This document shows, piece after piece, positions 20,960 through 29,594 of a DNA stretch of 64,000 nt. Location of the stretch: contig NZ_JAFEVR010000007.1 of the NCBI RefSeq assembly GCF_017352375.1, positions 62,001-126,000 on the forward strand, written 5' to 3'. Source of the stretch: Mycolicibacterium sp. S2-37. Its GTDB lineage: Bacteria > Actinomycetota > Actinomycetes > Mycobacteriales > Mycobacteriaceae. Both the position numbers and the translations under genes were made by a program. The notes beneath the pieces are model-generated. The model was not told where the DNA came from, made no database searches, and saw nothing but the letters and a program-made list of their open reading frames with translations. How positions within the stretch are numbered: position 1 is the stretch's first letter; each line of letters opens with the position of its first letter.

Positions 20960-21805
20960 GTGACCCAGCCATCCGGACTGCGCAACCTCGCGCGCGCCGC
21001 CGCGGGGGCGCTGCCGTTCATTCCGCGCGGCGAGACCCTGCCCGATCGCACGCTGACGGTCGACGAGCTGTCGATCGACCCCGCCCACGTCGCGGACTAC
21101 GCGGCCGTCACCGGGCTGCGGTTCGGGGACACCGTGCCGCTGACCTATCCGTTCGCGCTGACGTTCCCCACGGTGATGTCGCTGATCACCGGGTTCGACT
21201 TCCCGTTCTCGGCGATGGGCGCCGTGCACGTGGAGAACCACATCACCCAGCACCGGCCGATCGCGGTCAGTGACACCGTCTCGGCGCAGGTGCACGCGGA
21301 GAACCTGCGCGAGCATCGCCGCGGTCTGCTGGTGGACGTGGTGACCGACGTGAAGGTCGGTAACGAGCTCAGGTGGCACCAGGTCACGACGTTCCTGCAC
21401 CAGCAGCGCACCAGCCTGTCCGACGAACCCAAGCCGCCGCAGAAGAAGCCGCCGAAGCTGGGCCCGCCGAACGCCGTGCTGTCCATCTCGCCGGGCCAGA
21501 TCCGGCACTACGCGTCGGTGGGCGGAGACCACAACCCGATTCACACCAACTCGGTGGCGGCCAAGCTGTTCGGCTTCCCGACGGTGATCGCCCACGGGAT
21601 GTTCTCCGCCGCGGCCGTACTGGCCAACGTCGAGGGACAGCTGCCGGGGTCGGCCCGCTACGACGTGCGGTTCGGCAAACCGGTGGTGCTGCCGGCCAGG
21701 GCCGGCCTCTACGTCGACCGCACCAACGAGGGCGGCTGGGATCTCACCCTGCGCCACCTCACGAAGGGCTATCCGCACCTCACCGGCACCGTGCGGCCGA
21801 TCTGA
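20960..21805 (+). CDS. htdX: (3R)-hydroxyacyl-thioester dehydratase HtdX
   Basis: 281 aa from GTG 20960, nearly the length of Rv0241c (280 aa). The C-terminal half is a MaoC-like hot dog domain with the hydratase-2 motif: YASVGGDHNPIHTNSVAAK, with catalytic Asp and His, followed by FGFPTVIAHGMFSAAAVL. The N-terminal half is a second, degenerate hot dog fold. It dehydrates (3R)-hydroxyacyl chains made by FabG4. It is tightly coupled to fabG4 and faces the TetR gene tail to tail. Confidence 0.93.
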   Translation: MTQPSGLRNLARAAAGALPFIPRGETLPDRTLTVDELSIDPAHVADYAAVTGLRFGDTVPLTYPFALTFPTVMSLITGFDFPFSAMGAVHVENHITQHRPIAVSDTVSAQVHAENLREHRRGLLVDVVTDVKVGNELRWHQVTTFLHQQRTSLSDEPKPPQKKPPKLGPPNAVLSISPGQIRHYASVGGDHNPIHTNSVAAKLFGFPTVIAHGMFSAAAVLANVEGQLPGSARYDVRFGKPVVLPARAGLYVDRTNEGGWDLTLRHLTKGYPHLTGTVRPI

Positions 21806-21817
21806 GCGAAGTCAGCG

Positions 21818-22429
21818 CTATTTCGACGCGTCGCGCTCGGCGGGGGCGGCTCGCAGGCCGCGCCAGAACAGGTTGATCATGAGCTCGGCGGCCTCGTCGA
21901 CGTCGGCGTCGCCGGTGCTCACCCGGGTCGCGATCGCCTCACCGGCGCCGACGAGAGCGACCGCCATCATGTCGAAGTCGGTGTCCGGCTCGGGGTTGCG
22001 GGTGCCCGAGGTCAGCAGCCGGCTGACCAGGTCGATGATGCGTTCGCGCCCCTCGCGGACGGTGTGGGCGAACGCCTGCGAACTGGTGGCCTGGGTGTAG
22101 AGCACGATCCAGGACGCGCGGTTGGTGTCGATGTAGCTCAGGAATGAACGAACCGCGTTACGCAGCAACTCTTTCGGGGGCTGCGTGAAATCGATCTTGC
22201 TGCGGACCTCGTCGACGAAGCGGGCGAGCTCGCGATCCAGGCAGGCGCCGAACAACTCCTCCTTGGAGCCGTAGTAGAGGTAGAGCATCGGCTTGGAGAT
22301 CTGCGCCTCGGCGGCGATCGCGTCCATCGACGTCTCGTGATAGCCGTTGACGGAGAACATCTGCACCGCGGCGTCGAGCATCTGTTGCTCGCGGACCGCC
22401 CGCGGCAACCGCTTCGTTCCACCTGCCAT
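21818..22429 (-). CDS. TetR-family regulator (Rv0238-like)
   Basis: 203 aa from ATG 22429; the frame stays open to 22549 but that part is Cys/Arg-rich and not TetR-like. The N-terminal HTH is AAVQMFSVNGYHETSMDAIAAEAQISKPMLYLYYGSKEELF as a whole, followed by a helical ligand domain. Length and position match Rv0238 (204 aa) beside htdX. A fatty-acyl ligand and control of fadA2/fabG4/fadE5 are plausible because of the gene context, but no direct evidence is in the sequence. In M. tuberculosis a toxin-antitoxin pair lies between it and htdX; that pair is absent here. Confidence 0.9.
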   Translation of the reverse strand: MAGGTKRLPRAVREQQMLDAAVQMFSVNGYHETSMDAIAAEAQISKPMLYLYYGSKEELFGACLDRELARFVDEVRSKIDFTQPPKELLRNAVRSFLSYIDTNRASWIVLYTQATSSQAFAHTVREGRERIIDLVSRLLTSGTRNPEPDTDFDMMAVALVGAGEAIATRVSTGDADVDEAAELMINLFWRGLRAAPAERDASK

Positions 22430-22475
22430 CAGATCAGGGTAAGCAATGCGCTCCCGGCAGCACCCGTCCGCGCCC

Positions 22476-23375
22476 TCACAGCAGCAGTTCGCCGCGCCGC
22501 TGTTCCTCCCACAGCGCCATCCTGGTGCGCGCCGGTTCGCCGATCGCATCCATCACCAGCGGGATGAGCAGTTCGGTGAGCAGGAACCCGGCGGCCATGC
22601 TCTGGTACACCGTGCCCACCGTGCTCGACGCGGCCAGCACCACCTCCGCGTCCGGCGCCACCGGACACGCCAGATCATCGGTGATGAGCACGACCGTCGC
22701 ACCCGCGCGGTGCACCCGCGCCGCGAGATCGGCTGCGCTGCGCTGGTAGCGGTGGTAGTCGAACAGCACCACCACGTCACGGCGGGTGAGCTCCATCATC
22801 ACGCCGAGGTCGCGGCCTGACGGCTCGGCCAGCAGCCGCACGCCCGGGCGCAGCTGCTCGAGGTGGGCGGCCAGATGCTGGGCCAGCAGCAGCGAGAACC
22901 GGCCACCGTGCAGATAGAGGGGACGATCGGCGTCGGCCATCAGCCCCACGGCGGCCTCCAGCGCCGGACCGGGCAGGCCGGCCAGCGTGTCGATGGCCCG
23001 TTCGTGCTGTGCGCGGGCCTGCTGGAGCAGCCGGTCGAGCAGGCTGCCCGCCGGTGGCGCATCCGGCAACCGGGTCAGCGGACCGCTCGACAGCGCGGAC
23101 AGCTCCGCCCGCAGGGCGACCTGCAGATCGGTGAACCCGTCGAAGCCCAGCGACTGCGCGAAGCGCAGGACCGTCGGCGGACTCACCTCCGCCCGCTCGG
23201 CCAGCTGCGCAGCGCTGGTCAGCCCGGCGCTGGGATAGTCCGCGAGCAGTGCACGCCCCACCCGCCGTTCGGCGCGGGACAGCGCCGGCAGCGCGGCGCC
23301 GGCCAGCGCAGCCACCGTTTCCCCGGTGCGGGACTCGCGGGACACAGTGTCCAACTTCTCACGTCGATCCGTCAC
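22476..23375 (-). CDS. RpiR/MurR-family transcriptional regulator with SIS domain
   Basis: 299 aa from GTG 23375, overlapping the preceding gene by 17 bp. A GTG about 10 codons later, with GAGAAG upstream, is an alternative. Residues 30-100 are the HTH_6 domain (LSRAERRVGRALLADYP, AERAEVSPPTVLRFAQSLGFDGFTDLQ). Residues 120-280 are a sugar-isomerase (SIS) fold (PLYLHGGRFSLLLAQHLAAHL, VLFDYHRYQ, VVLITDDLA). RpiR proteins usually sense a phosphosugar or related metabolite. It is co-transcribed with the EgtC-like gene and divergent from the ligase-permease operon, the likely target. Confidence 0.92.
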   Translation of the reverse strand: MTDRREKLDTVSRESRTGETVAALAGAALPALSRAERRVGRALLADYPSAGLTSAAQLAERAEVSPPTVLRFAQSLGFDGFTDLQVALRAELSALSSGPLTRLPDAPPAGSLLDRLLQQARAQHERAIDTLAGLPGPALEAAVGLMADADRPLYLHGGRFSLLLAQHLAAHLEQLRPGVRLLAEPSGRDLGVMMELTRRDVVVLFDYHRYQRSAADLAARVHRAGATVVLITDDLACPVAPDAEVVLAASSTVGTVYQSMAAGFLLTELLIPLVMDAIGEPARTRMALWEEQRRGELLL

Positions 23376-24162
23376 TGAGCGGGTGCAGGCTCATGGACAG
23401 ATCGTCCAGCGACACGGCGGTGACGCATTCCGGCGGCAGCGGCTGCCAGTCCAGATCACCGAATCCGGTGGAGCCGATGACCAGCGTGCGATCGTCGGGA
23501 CGGGCACACCGCAGGGCGAAATAGTCCTCGAGGTGTTCGGTCGGCAGGTCGGCCGCGGTGATCTCCTCGATGTCCTCGTCGGGCAGCCGGCTGCGGGCAT
23601 GGGCGTGAACGGCGATGAGCTGGTCCTCGCCGAGCAGCAGGGCGTTGAGGCTGGCCTCGGGATAGCGCTCGCGCAGTTGGGCGACCGCGCGGCGCACCGC
23701 CTCGGCCAGTGTCGGCGCGGTCCGGCGGTGCGCTCGGATGAGCGCGAAGTACCGCTCGCTGTCGGTGGTTCCGCGCAGAGTCGCGGCGATGTCCGGGTCG
23801 ATCATCTCGTCCAGCGGCGCCATCGGCTTGATCGACCCGTTGTGCGCCATCGCGACGCCATCCGCCAGAAACGGGTGCGAGTTCTGCGGCTGGACGGCCA
23901 GGCCGTTGGTGGCCCAGCGCAGGTGCACCATGCTCGCGATCGCCCGCCGTTCGGTGGTGGCCGCGGCGAAGGCCGGGTCGTCGAGCGCGCTGCCCGCCGA
24001 TACGTCGACGTCCGGGGTCCGGCCCCTGCTGCCGACGTCGGCGATACCCCAGCCGTCACCGTGGATCTTGGTCAGGGCCACGAAGTCTTTCAGCGTCGGC
24101 GCGCCGACGGCATCGCACACCGAGACCGGTAGGGCCGAGACGACACCCAGCAGACGACACAT
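23359..24162 (-). CDS. Class II glutamine amidotransferase-fold hydrolase (EgtC/YafJ-like)
   Basis: 267 aa. The protein begins MCRLLGVV, so removal of Met exposes Cys2, the N-terminal nucleophile of class II amidotransferases. HLRWATNG and MAHNGSI are the glutaminase-fold motifs. Members without a synthetase domain, such as EgtC in ergothioneine synthesis, hydrolyse a gamma-glutamyl amide bond. Next to a gamma-glutamyl-ligase-like gene, the same chemistry is the natural guess: removing glutamate at the end of a gamma-glutamyl pathway. It is the first gene of the minus-strand pair with rpiR. No egtA, B, D or E homologues are nearby, so it is not part of an ergothioneine cluster. Confidence 0.9.
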   Translation of the reverse strand: MCRLLGVVSALPVSVCDAVGAPTLKDFVALTKIHGDGWGIADVGSRGRTPDVDVSAGSALDDPAFAAATTERRAIASMVHLRWATNGLAVQPQNSHPFLADGVAMAHNGSIKPMAPLDEMIDPDIAATLRGTTDSERYFALIRAHRRTAPTLAEAVRRAVAQLRERYPEASLNALLLGEDQLIAVHAHARSRLPDEDIEEITAADLPTEHLEDYFALRCARPDDRTLVIGSTGFGDLDWQPLPPECVTAVSLDDLSMSLHPLSDGST

Positions 24163-24180
24163 ACGGGCATCCTCCGGTCC

Positions 24181-24240
24181 TCGATTTTATGAATCAATCG
24201 TACTGCGCGATTTTTAAAGATTCTGAAACATTCATGACAT
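24181..24240. promoter_or_regulatory. AT-rich divergent promoter/operator of the gamma-glutamyl island
   Basis: This 60-bp stretch is much more AT-rich than its surroundings. It contains TGAA-ACA-TTCA (24224-24234), ATGAAT (24189-24194) mirrored by ATTCAT (24230-24235), and TTTTTAAAGA (24211-24220). It separates the EgtC-like/rpiR pair from the ligase operon, so it is the likely RpiR binding region. No operator has been assigned by experiment. Confidence 0.5.
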
Positions 24241-24278
24241 ATGGTTCCCGAAGACTCGACAGCCGAGGAGGTTCGTTG

Positions 24279-25610
24279 ATGCCGGCGCAATCCGCGGAGA
24301 ACGCACGCATCGGGGAGCTGCGTGCGCAGGGCGTCGCTCTGATCGCCGGGTCGATCACCGACCTGGCCGGCGTCACCCGCGCGAAATACGTTCCGGTGCA
24401 CCGCCTCGACGCGTTCGAGCGGGCCGGGATGGGGGTCTCGCCGTCCTGGAGCGTGTTCTGCGTCGACAGCGGTATCGCGTTCACCCCCGACATCGGGGTG
24501 GCCGGCGATCTGCGGATCCGCATCGCCGGCGACCGGCTCCGGATCATCGAGGACGGCGTGGCGTGGGCGCCCGGCGACCTGCACGATCAGTACGGCTCGC
24601 CGGCGGCGCTGTGCACCCGATCGCTGCTCGCGCGCACCGAGCGCCTGGCCGCCGAGCGCGGGCTGCAGGTGCGCGTCGGCGGCGAACTCGAATGCACCAT
24701 GCTCGCAACCGACGCCGGACCCGCCACGACCGAACCCTGGTCGCCGTACGGCATCCGCACCTCGCTCGACCGATCGGCGTTCCTGGTCGACCTGATGACC
24801 GCCGCCCAGCGCGCCGGGCTGGCCGTCGAACAGCTGCACACCGAATATGGCCACGACCAGCTGGAGATGTCGCTGGCCCCGGCGGGTGCGGTCGAGACCG
24901 CCGACGCGATCATCCTGGCCCGCATCGTCATCGGACGCGCGGCGGCGCGGCACGGCCTGAAGATCTCGTTCTCCCCGGTGCCGTTCCCCGGCGGGGCGGG
25001 AAACGGCGCCCACCTGCACCTCTCGCTGGCCGACGCCGACGGTCCGCTGTTCTCCGGCGGCGACGGACCCTACGGCATCCGAGGCGACGGCGCCGCCGCG
25101 ATCGCCGGGGTGCTCGACGCCCTGCCGGAGCTGATCGGCGTGTACGCGGGGTCGGTGCTGTCAGCCCAGCGGCTCAAACCCGGCAACTGGGCGGGCGCGG
25201 CAGCGTGCTGGGGCCTGGAGAACCGGGAGGCTGCCGTGCGCTTCATCGCCGCCACACCCGGAAACCCCCACGGCGCCAACGCCGAACTCAAGCTCGTCGA
25301 CCCCAGCGCCAACCCGTATCTGGCGGCCGCCGCCTTCCTGGGCAGCGCACTGCGCGGGATCGACCGCCGGTTGCCGCTGCCGGCGGAGGTTCCCGAGGAT
25401 CCCAGCCGGTCCGGTGCTACGCCGCCGCCGCTGCCCACCGGACAGCAGGCCGCGATCGAGGCGCTCGAGGATTCCGCCGTGGCCGCCGAACTGCTCAGCA
25501 CACCGGTCATCGAGGCGCTCGCCGCGGTACGCCGGCACGAACTCACCACCTACGGCGACCGCCCGGTCGCCGAGACCACCCAGGCCCTGCGGCTGGCCTG
25601 GAGCTGCTGA
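24279..25610 (+). CDS. Glutamine synthetase-family gamma-glutamyl ligase
   Basis: 443 aa from ATG 24279, chosen because GAGGAGG lies 7 nt upstream; the frame opens at 24189 with no such site. It has the type I GS catalytic plan: metal Glu pair in GGELECT (136, 138), HTEYGHDQLEMSLAP (189, 196), NGAHLHLSL with His 245-247, NREAAVRF, and DPSANPYLAA. The usual RRIEVR segment reads ANAELK, and the NLYDLP adenylylation site of GlnA is missing. These point to a PuuA/FluG-like ligase that joins glutamate to an amine rather than to ammonia. It is the first gene of a five-gene operon. Confidence 0.9.
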   Translation: MPAQSAENARIGELRAQGVALIAGSITDLAGVTRAKYVPVHRLDAFERAGMGVSPSWSVFCVDSGIAFTPDIGVAGDLRIRIAGDRLRIIEDGVAWAPGDLHDQYGSPAALCTRSLLARTERLAAERGLQVRVGGELECTMLATDAGPATTEPWSPYGIRTSLDRSAFLVDLMTAAQRAGLAVEQLHTEYGHDQLEMSLAPAGAVETADAIILARIVIGRAAARHGLKISFSPVPFPGGAGNGAHLHLSLADADGPLFSGGDGPYGIRGDGAAAIAGVLDALPELIGVYAGSVLSAQRLKPGNWAGAAACWGLENREAAVRFIAATPGNPHGANAELKLVDPSANPYLAAAAFLGSALRGIDRRLPLPAEVPEDPSRSGATPPPLPTGQQAAIEALEDSAVAAELLSTPVIEALAAVRRHELTTYGDRPVAETTQALRLAWSC

Positions 25611-25634
25611 TCCGCGCTCGAGAGGAGACAGGCG

Positions 25635-27128
25635 ATGAGCACCGACATGTCGGCCACCCCGGCACAGGGAACCGATCGACTACCGCACCGTCGGCTGCCG
25701 TTCTGGGTCGCGCTGGCCATGTCCGTGGCCCTCGTCGGACCCACCCTGGCCATGTCGGGCAACGGTCAGGGCCTCATCGGCACGGTCGGCAAGGCCATCC
25801 CGCTGGTCTTCCTGATCGGGCTGATCGGCGTCTCCCTGGTGGGCTACAGCTTCGTGCGGCTCACCCGCCACCTCAACCACGCCGGGTCGGCCTACGGGCT
25901 GGTCGGCGGCACCATCGGACCGCGGGCCGGCTTCTTCTCCGGCTTCGCGATGCTCGGCGCCTACGTCGGCTTCTCGATCGGCACATTGGCGCTGACCGCC
26001 GCGTTCACCAACGCGTTCATCGCGCAGCTGCAACCCGACACCGACACCCCGTATCAAGCGCCGTGGCTGCTGGTCGTCGTGGTGGGCGCGGTGATCTCGT
26101 TCCTGTTGGCGGGCCGCGACATCCGGCTGCTCGCCAAGATCCTGCTGGGCATCGAGGGCATCGGCATCCTGGCCATGGTCGCGCTGGTCGTGGTGATCTT
26201 CGCCAAGGGCGGCGCCCCCACCACCGGCGTGGACTTCAGCGTCTTCACCTTCGAGGGGGTGTCCACCTCGGCGGTCATCAGCGGTGTGGTGGCGGCGTTC
26301 CTGTCCTGGGCCGGCTTCGAGGCGTGCGCGTCGATGGGTGAGGAGACCGACAACCCGGGCCGCAACATCCCGCGCGCCCTGGGCGGCACGCTGCTGCTGA
26401 CCGGTGTGCTGTTCGTCGTCGTGATGTTCGCCCAGGTGATCGGATTCGGCACCGACGAGGCTGGACTGGCCGCGTTCCAGGGTTCGGGCAACACCCTGGG
26501 CGATCTGGGCAGCACGTACGTCGGGCAGTGGTTCAGCCTGCTGATCATCTTCACCGCGACGGTGGCCGCGTTCGGCTGCCACCTCGCCACGTCGGCGACC
26601 TCCGGCCGGATGCTGTACGCCTTCGGGCGTGACGGCTTCGGTCCGCGGGCGCTGGCCCACATCCACCCGGGCACCGGCGGTCCGCGCCGCGCGACCTGGC
26701 TGGTGGTCTGCGTCGCGCTGGTGGTGGACCTGATCTGCGGCGCCATCGGCTGGCCCGACATGGGTACCGGCAACGACGCGATCGACACCTACTTCCTGTT
26801 CGCCGTCGCGGGTTCGGTGTGCCTGATGGTCTGCTATCTGCTGGTCGAGATCGCCGCCGCGTGGTTCGTCAGCGCGCCGAGATTCCACGGCGTGCACGGC
26901 GGCAAGGGCAAGGTCCTCGGCCTGGCGCTCCCGCTGCTGGGCGCGGTGGTCATCGCGGTCGTGCTGTGGTTCAACGTCAAGGACGCCGAGACGTGGTCGG
27001 CCGCCCCGCTGCTCGGGCTGTACTGGTGCGCAGTCGGTTTGATCATCGCGCTCGCCGCATCGGGTATCGCCAAGCGGGTCGGCGAATCGCTCACCCGCGA
27101 ACTCGAGCTGACCCCGCCGGTGCAGTGA
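25635..27128 (+). CDS. APC-superfamily amino-acid/amine permease
   Basis: 497 aa with about 12 membrane segments, starting at ATG 25635 after AGAGGAGA. The early GNGQGLIGTVGKAIPLVFLIGLIGVSLVGY region and the AGSAYGLVGG motif fit the AAT/APC family (PotE/PuuP-like proteins), and SWAGFEACASMGEETDNPGRNIPRAL is the TM6-8 signature of this group. The linked ligase, aminotransferase and decarboxylase suggest the substrate is a basic amino acid or polyamine. It is 24 bp after the ligase, and its stop overlaps the next start by 4 bp. Confidence 0.93.
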   Translation: MSTDMSATPAQGTDRLPHRRLPFWVALAMSVALVGPTLAMSGNGQGLIGTVGKAIPLVFLIGLIGVSLVGYSFVRLTRHLNHAGSAYGLVGGTIGPRAGFFSGFAMLGAYVGFSIGTLALTAAFTNAFIAQLQPDTDTPYQAPWLLVVVVGAVISFLLAGRDIRLLAKILLGIEGIGILAMVALVVVIFAKGGAPTTGVDFSVFTFEGVSTSAVISGVVAAFLSWAGFEACASMGEETDNPGRNIPRALGGTLLLTGVLFVVVMFAQVIGFGTDEAGLAAFQGSGNTLGDLGSTYVGQWFSLLIIFTATVAAFGCHLATSATSGRMLYAFGRDGFGPRALAHIHPGTGGPRRATWLVVCVALVVDLICGAIGWPDMGTGNDAIDTYFLFAVAGSVCLMVCYLLVEIAAAWFVSAPRFHGVHGGKGKVLGLALPLLGAVVIAVVLWFNVKDAETWSAAPLLGLYWCAVGLIIALAASGIAKRVGESLTRELELTPPVQ

Positions 27129-28432
27129 CCACGCTCTACCAGCGCGACGACGCCGTCATCGCCGGTATCGAGAAACTGCGGTTCTTCCCGCTGGAGGTGG
27201 TCTCGGGCAGCGGGTCGACACTGCGGACGCCCGACGGCCGGGACCTGCTCGACCTGTCCGCCACCTGGACGGCGTCCGGCCTTGGGCACGGTCACCCGGC
27301 CATCGTGGAAGCGGTCAGCCGGGCGGTGCGCAGCGCGCCGGGTTCGGGCGGACTGTCCGCGGTGCACCCGGATTCGGTGGGGCTGGCAGAGGACCTGCTG
27401 GCGCTGGTGCCCGGATCCGGTGAGCGACGGGTCTATCTCGGGCATGCGGGATCCGACGCCAACGACGTCGCCCTGCGCGCGTGCCGGCATGCCAGTGGCC
27501 GGCGCACGGTGCTGGCCTTCGAGCACAGCTATCACGGCGGTGTCGGGGTGGCCATGGGCGTGTCCGGGGTGCACGTCGACGCGGGCGGCCCGGCCGACCC
27601 GGACACCGTGTTCCTGCCGTATCCGAATCCGTTCCGGCCCAACGGATCCGATGTCGACGAGGACGTCGCCGACTGTCTGCGGATGGCCGGCGAACACCTC
27701 GCCGGCGGCTCCGTCGCGTGCTTCATCGTCGAGCCGATCCTGTCCGACGGCGGACTGGTGGTGCCGCCCGACGGGTTCCTGGCCCGGCTGCACGAGCTGT
27801 GCCGCGCCCGCGGCGTACCGATGATCTGCGACGAGGTGAAGATGGGGCTGGGACGGCCCGGCACCCTGCACGCGTTCACCCACGACGGTGTGGTCCCCGA
27901 GATCGTCACCTTCGGCAAGGTGCTCGGCGGTGGCCTTCCGCTGTCGGCGGCCGTGGGCCCGGCCGAGATCCTCGACGCCCCGCCGGCGTCGGCACTGCTC
28001 ACCACCGCGGGCAACCCGGTCTGCACCGCCGCGGGCCGGGCTGTCCTGAAGACCATCGTCGACGACGAGCTGCCCGAGCGTGCCGCGAAAATCGGTGCGC
28101 TGCTGCAAGAGTCGCTGCGTGCACTGGCCGGCGCGCCCGGCGGCGACCGCATCGGCGACGTCCGGGGCCGCGGCCTGGCCATCGGGGTCGAGCTCGTCGA
28201 CCCGGCCACCGGAGGCCGCGATCCCCGGCTGGCGGCCCAGGTCGTGTACCGCGCGTGGGAACTCGGCGCCGTCGTCTACTACGTTGGCGGCAACGTCCTG
28301 GAGGTCACCCCGCCGCTGGTGCTCACCGAGACGGAGGCCGCGCGGGCGGCCGAGATCCTCGGTGCCGCGATCGCCGACGCGGCCGCGGGCAGGGTCGACG
28401 ACGAGGAGGTCGCGAAATATGCCGGTTGGTGA
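27125..28432 (+). CDS. Class III (PLP) aminotransferase
   Basis: 435 aa from GTG 27125, which overlaps the permease stop in a GTGA. PLP residues are visible: Asp236 in MICDEVKMGLGRPGTLHAF and the Schiff-base Lys265 in VTFGKVLGGGLPLSA; HSYHGG near 134 stacks on the ring. Class III enzymes such as GabT, omega-transaminases and ornithine transaminases act on amines distal to a carboxylate. In a gamma-glutamyl pathway it could transaminate the free end of the glutamylated amine. DEVKMG departs from the common DEVQTG. Its stop overlaps the amidohydrolase start by 14 bp. Confidence 0.92.
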   Translation: MTTLYQRDDAVIAGIEKLRFFPLEVVSGSGSTLRTPDGRDLLDLSATWTASGLGHGHPAIVEAVSRAVRSAPGSGGLSAVHPDSVGLAEDLLALVPGSGERRVYLGHAGSDANDVALRACRHASGRRTVLAFEHSYHGGVGVAMGVSGVHVDAGGPADPDTVFLPYPNPFRPNGSDVDEDVADCLRMAGEHLAGGSVACFIVEPILSDGGLVVPPDGFLARLHELCRARGVPMICDEVKMGLGRPGTLHAFTHDGVVPEIVTFGKVLGGGLPLSAAVGPAEILDAPPASALLTTAGNPVCTAAGRAVLKTIVDDELPERAAKIGALLQESLRALAGAPGGDRIGDVRGRGLAIGVELVDPATGGRDPRLAAQVVYRAWELGAVVYYVGGNVLEVTPPLVLTETEAARAAEILGAAIADAAAGRVDDEEVAKYAGW

Positions 28433-29594
28433 ACCCACCGATGTGTTCGCCGGAGTTCGGGACACCGTGCCGGCCGGACTGGCCGCTCACCTGAGCAGCG
28501 TCGACCTCGTCGACCACCACGTGCACGGCGCCTTCAACCAGGTCGTCGACCGCGCCGGTTTCGAGGCCGCCATCAACGAGGGTTCGACCGATCCGGTACC
28601 CGCCTTCATGACGCAGTTCGACTCGCCGCTCGGTCTGGCCATCCGTCGCTGGTGCGCGCCGGTGCTGGATCTCGAACCGCTCGCGTCGGGCGACGAATAC
28701 TGGTCGCGCCGAGCCGAACTCGACCCCGACGAACTGTCCAGGCGGTTCCTCACGGCAGCCGGGGTGGCGCGCTGGGTCATCGACACCGGATTCAAGGGCG
28801 ACCTGATCACCACGCCCGGGCAGCTCACCGCCCTCAGCGACGTCCCGTCCTCGGAGATCCTGCGGCTGGAACGGCTGGCCGAAGATCTCCTCGAAGGCGG
28901 CACCGCACCGCAGGATTTTCCGGCCGCGTTCCGCGCCGCTCTCGACGCCGCGGCGGCCGATCCCGCCACCGTGGGGGTGAAGACGATCGCGGCCTACCGC
29001 ACCGGTTTCGACGTCGACTGGTCGCGCCCACCGGACGACGCCGTGATCGAGCAGGCCGGCGCGCTCCTCGCCCGCGGCGGCGCCCTGCGCGTCGAGAGTG
29101 CGGTGCTGATCGCCTTCGGGGTGCACGAAGCCGCCGAACGCGGACTGCCGATCCAGGTGCACGTGGGCTTCGGCGACCGGGATCTGGACCTGCACCGCAC
29201 CGACCCGCTGTTGCTGCTGCCGCTGCTGCGCACGATGGCCCCCGTCGGCGTGCTGCTGCTGCACTGCTATCCGTTCCACCGCCAGGCGGGCTATCTGGCC
29301 CAAGCCTTCGACCACGTGAATTTCGATGTGGGACTGGGCATCAACTATCTGGGCGTGCGGTCCACCCAGCTGGTCGCCGAAGCGCTCGACACCGCGCCGT
29401 TCGCCAAACAGCTCTACTCGTCCGACGCGTTCGGTCCACCGGAGCTGCACCTTCTCGGTTCGGTGCTGTGGCGGCGCGCCATGGGTCTGGTGCTGGGCGA
29501 CTGGATCCGCACCGGCGACTGCGCCGAGGCCGACGCGATCCGCATCGTGGACATGATCGGCGTACACAACGCCGAACGGGTCTATGGACTTTGA
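28419..29594 (+). CDS. FluG-like amidohydrolase
   Basis: 391 aa from ATG 28419, with GAGGAGGT upstream and 14-bp overlap with the aminotransferase. The metal-dependent TIM barrel has DHHVHG (His34 and His36), KTIAAYRTGF (possible bridging Lys), IQVHVGFGDRD, LLLHCYPFH and YSSDAFG (catalytic Asp). This set resembles the amidohydrolase half of fungal FluG, which is fused to a glutamine-synthetase half. Here the two halves are separate genes in one operon. It could hydrolyse an amide, perhaps the gamma-glutamyl bond, or a ring or lactam intermediate. Substrate unknown. Confidence 0.87.
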   Translation: MPVGEPTDVFAGVRDTVPAGLAAHLSSVDLVDHHVHGAFNQVVDRAGFEAAINEGSTDPVPAFMTQFDSPLGLAIRRWCAPVLDLEPLASGDEYWSRRAELDPDELSRRFLTAAGVARWVIDTGFKGDLITTPGQLTALSDVPSSEILRLERLAEDLLEGGTAPQDFPAAFRAALDAAAADPATVGVKTIAAYRTGFDVDWSRPPDDAVIEQAGALLARGGALRVESAVLIAFGVHEAAERGLPIQVHVGFGDRDLDLHRTDPLLLLPLLRTMAPVGVLLLHCYPFHRQAGYLAQAFDHVNFDVGLGINYLGVRSTQLVAEALDTAPFAKQLYSSDAFGPPELHLLGSVLWRRAMGLVLGDWIRTGDCAEADAIRIVDMIGVHNAERVYGL

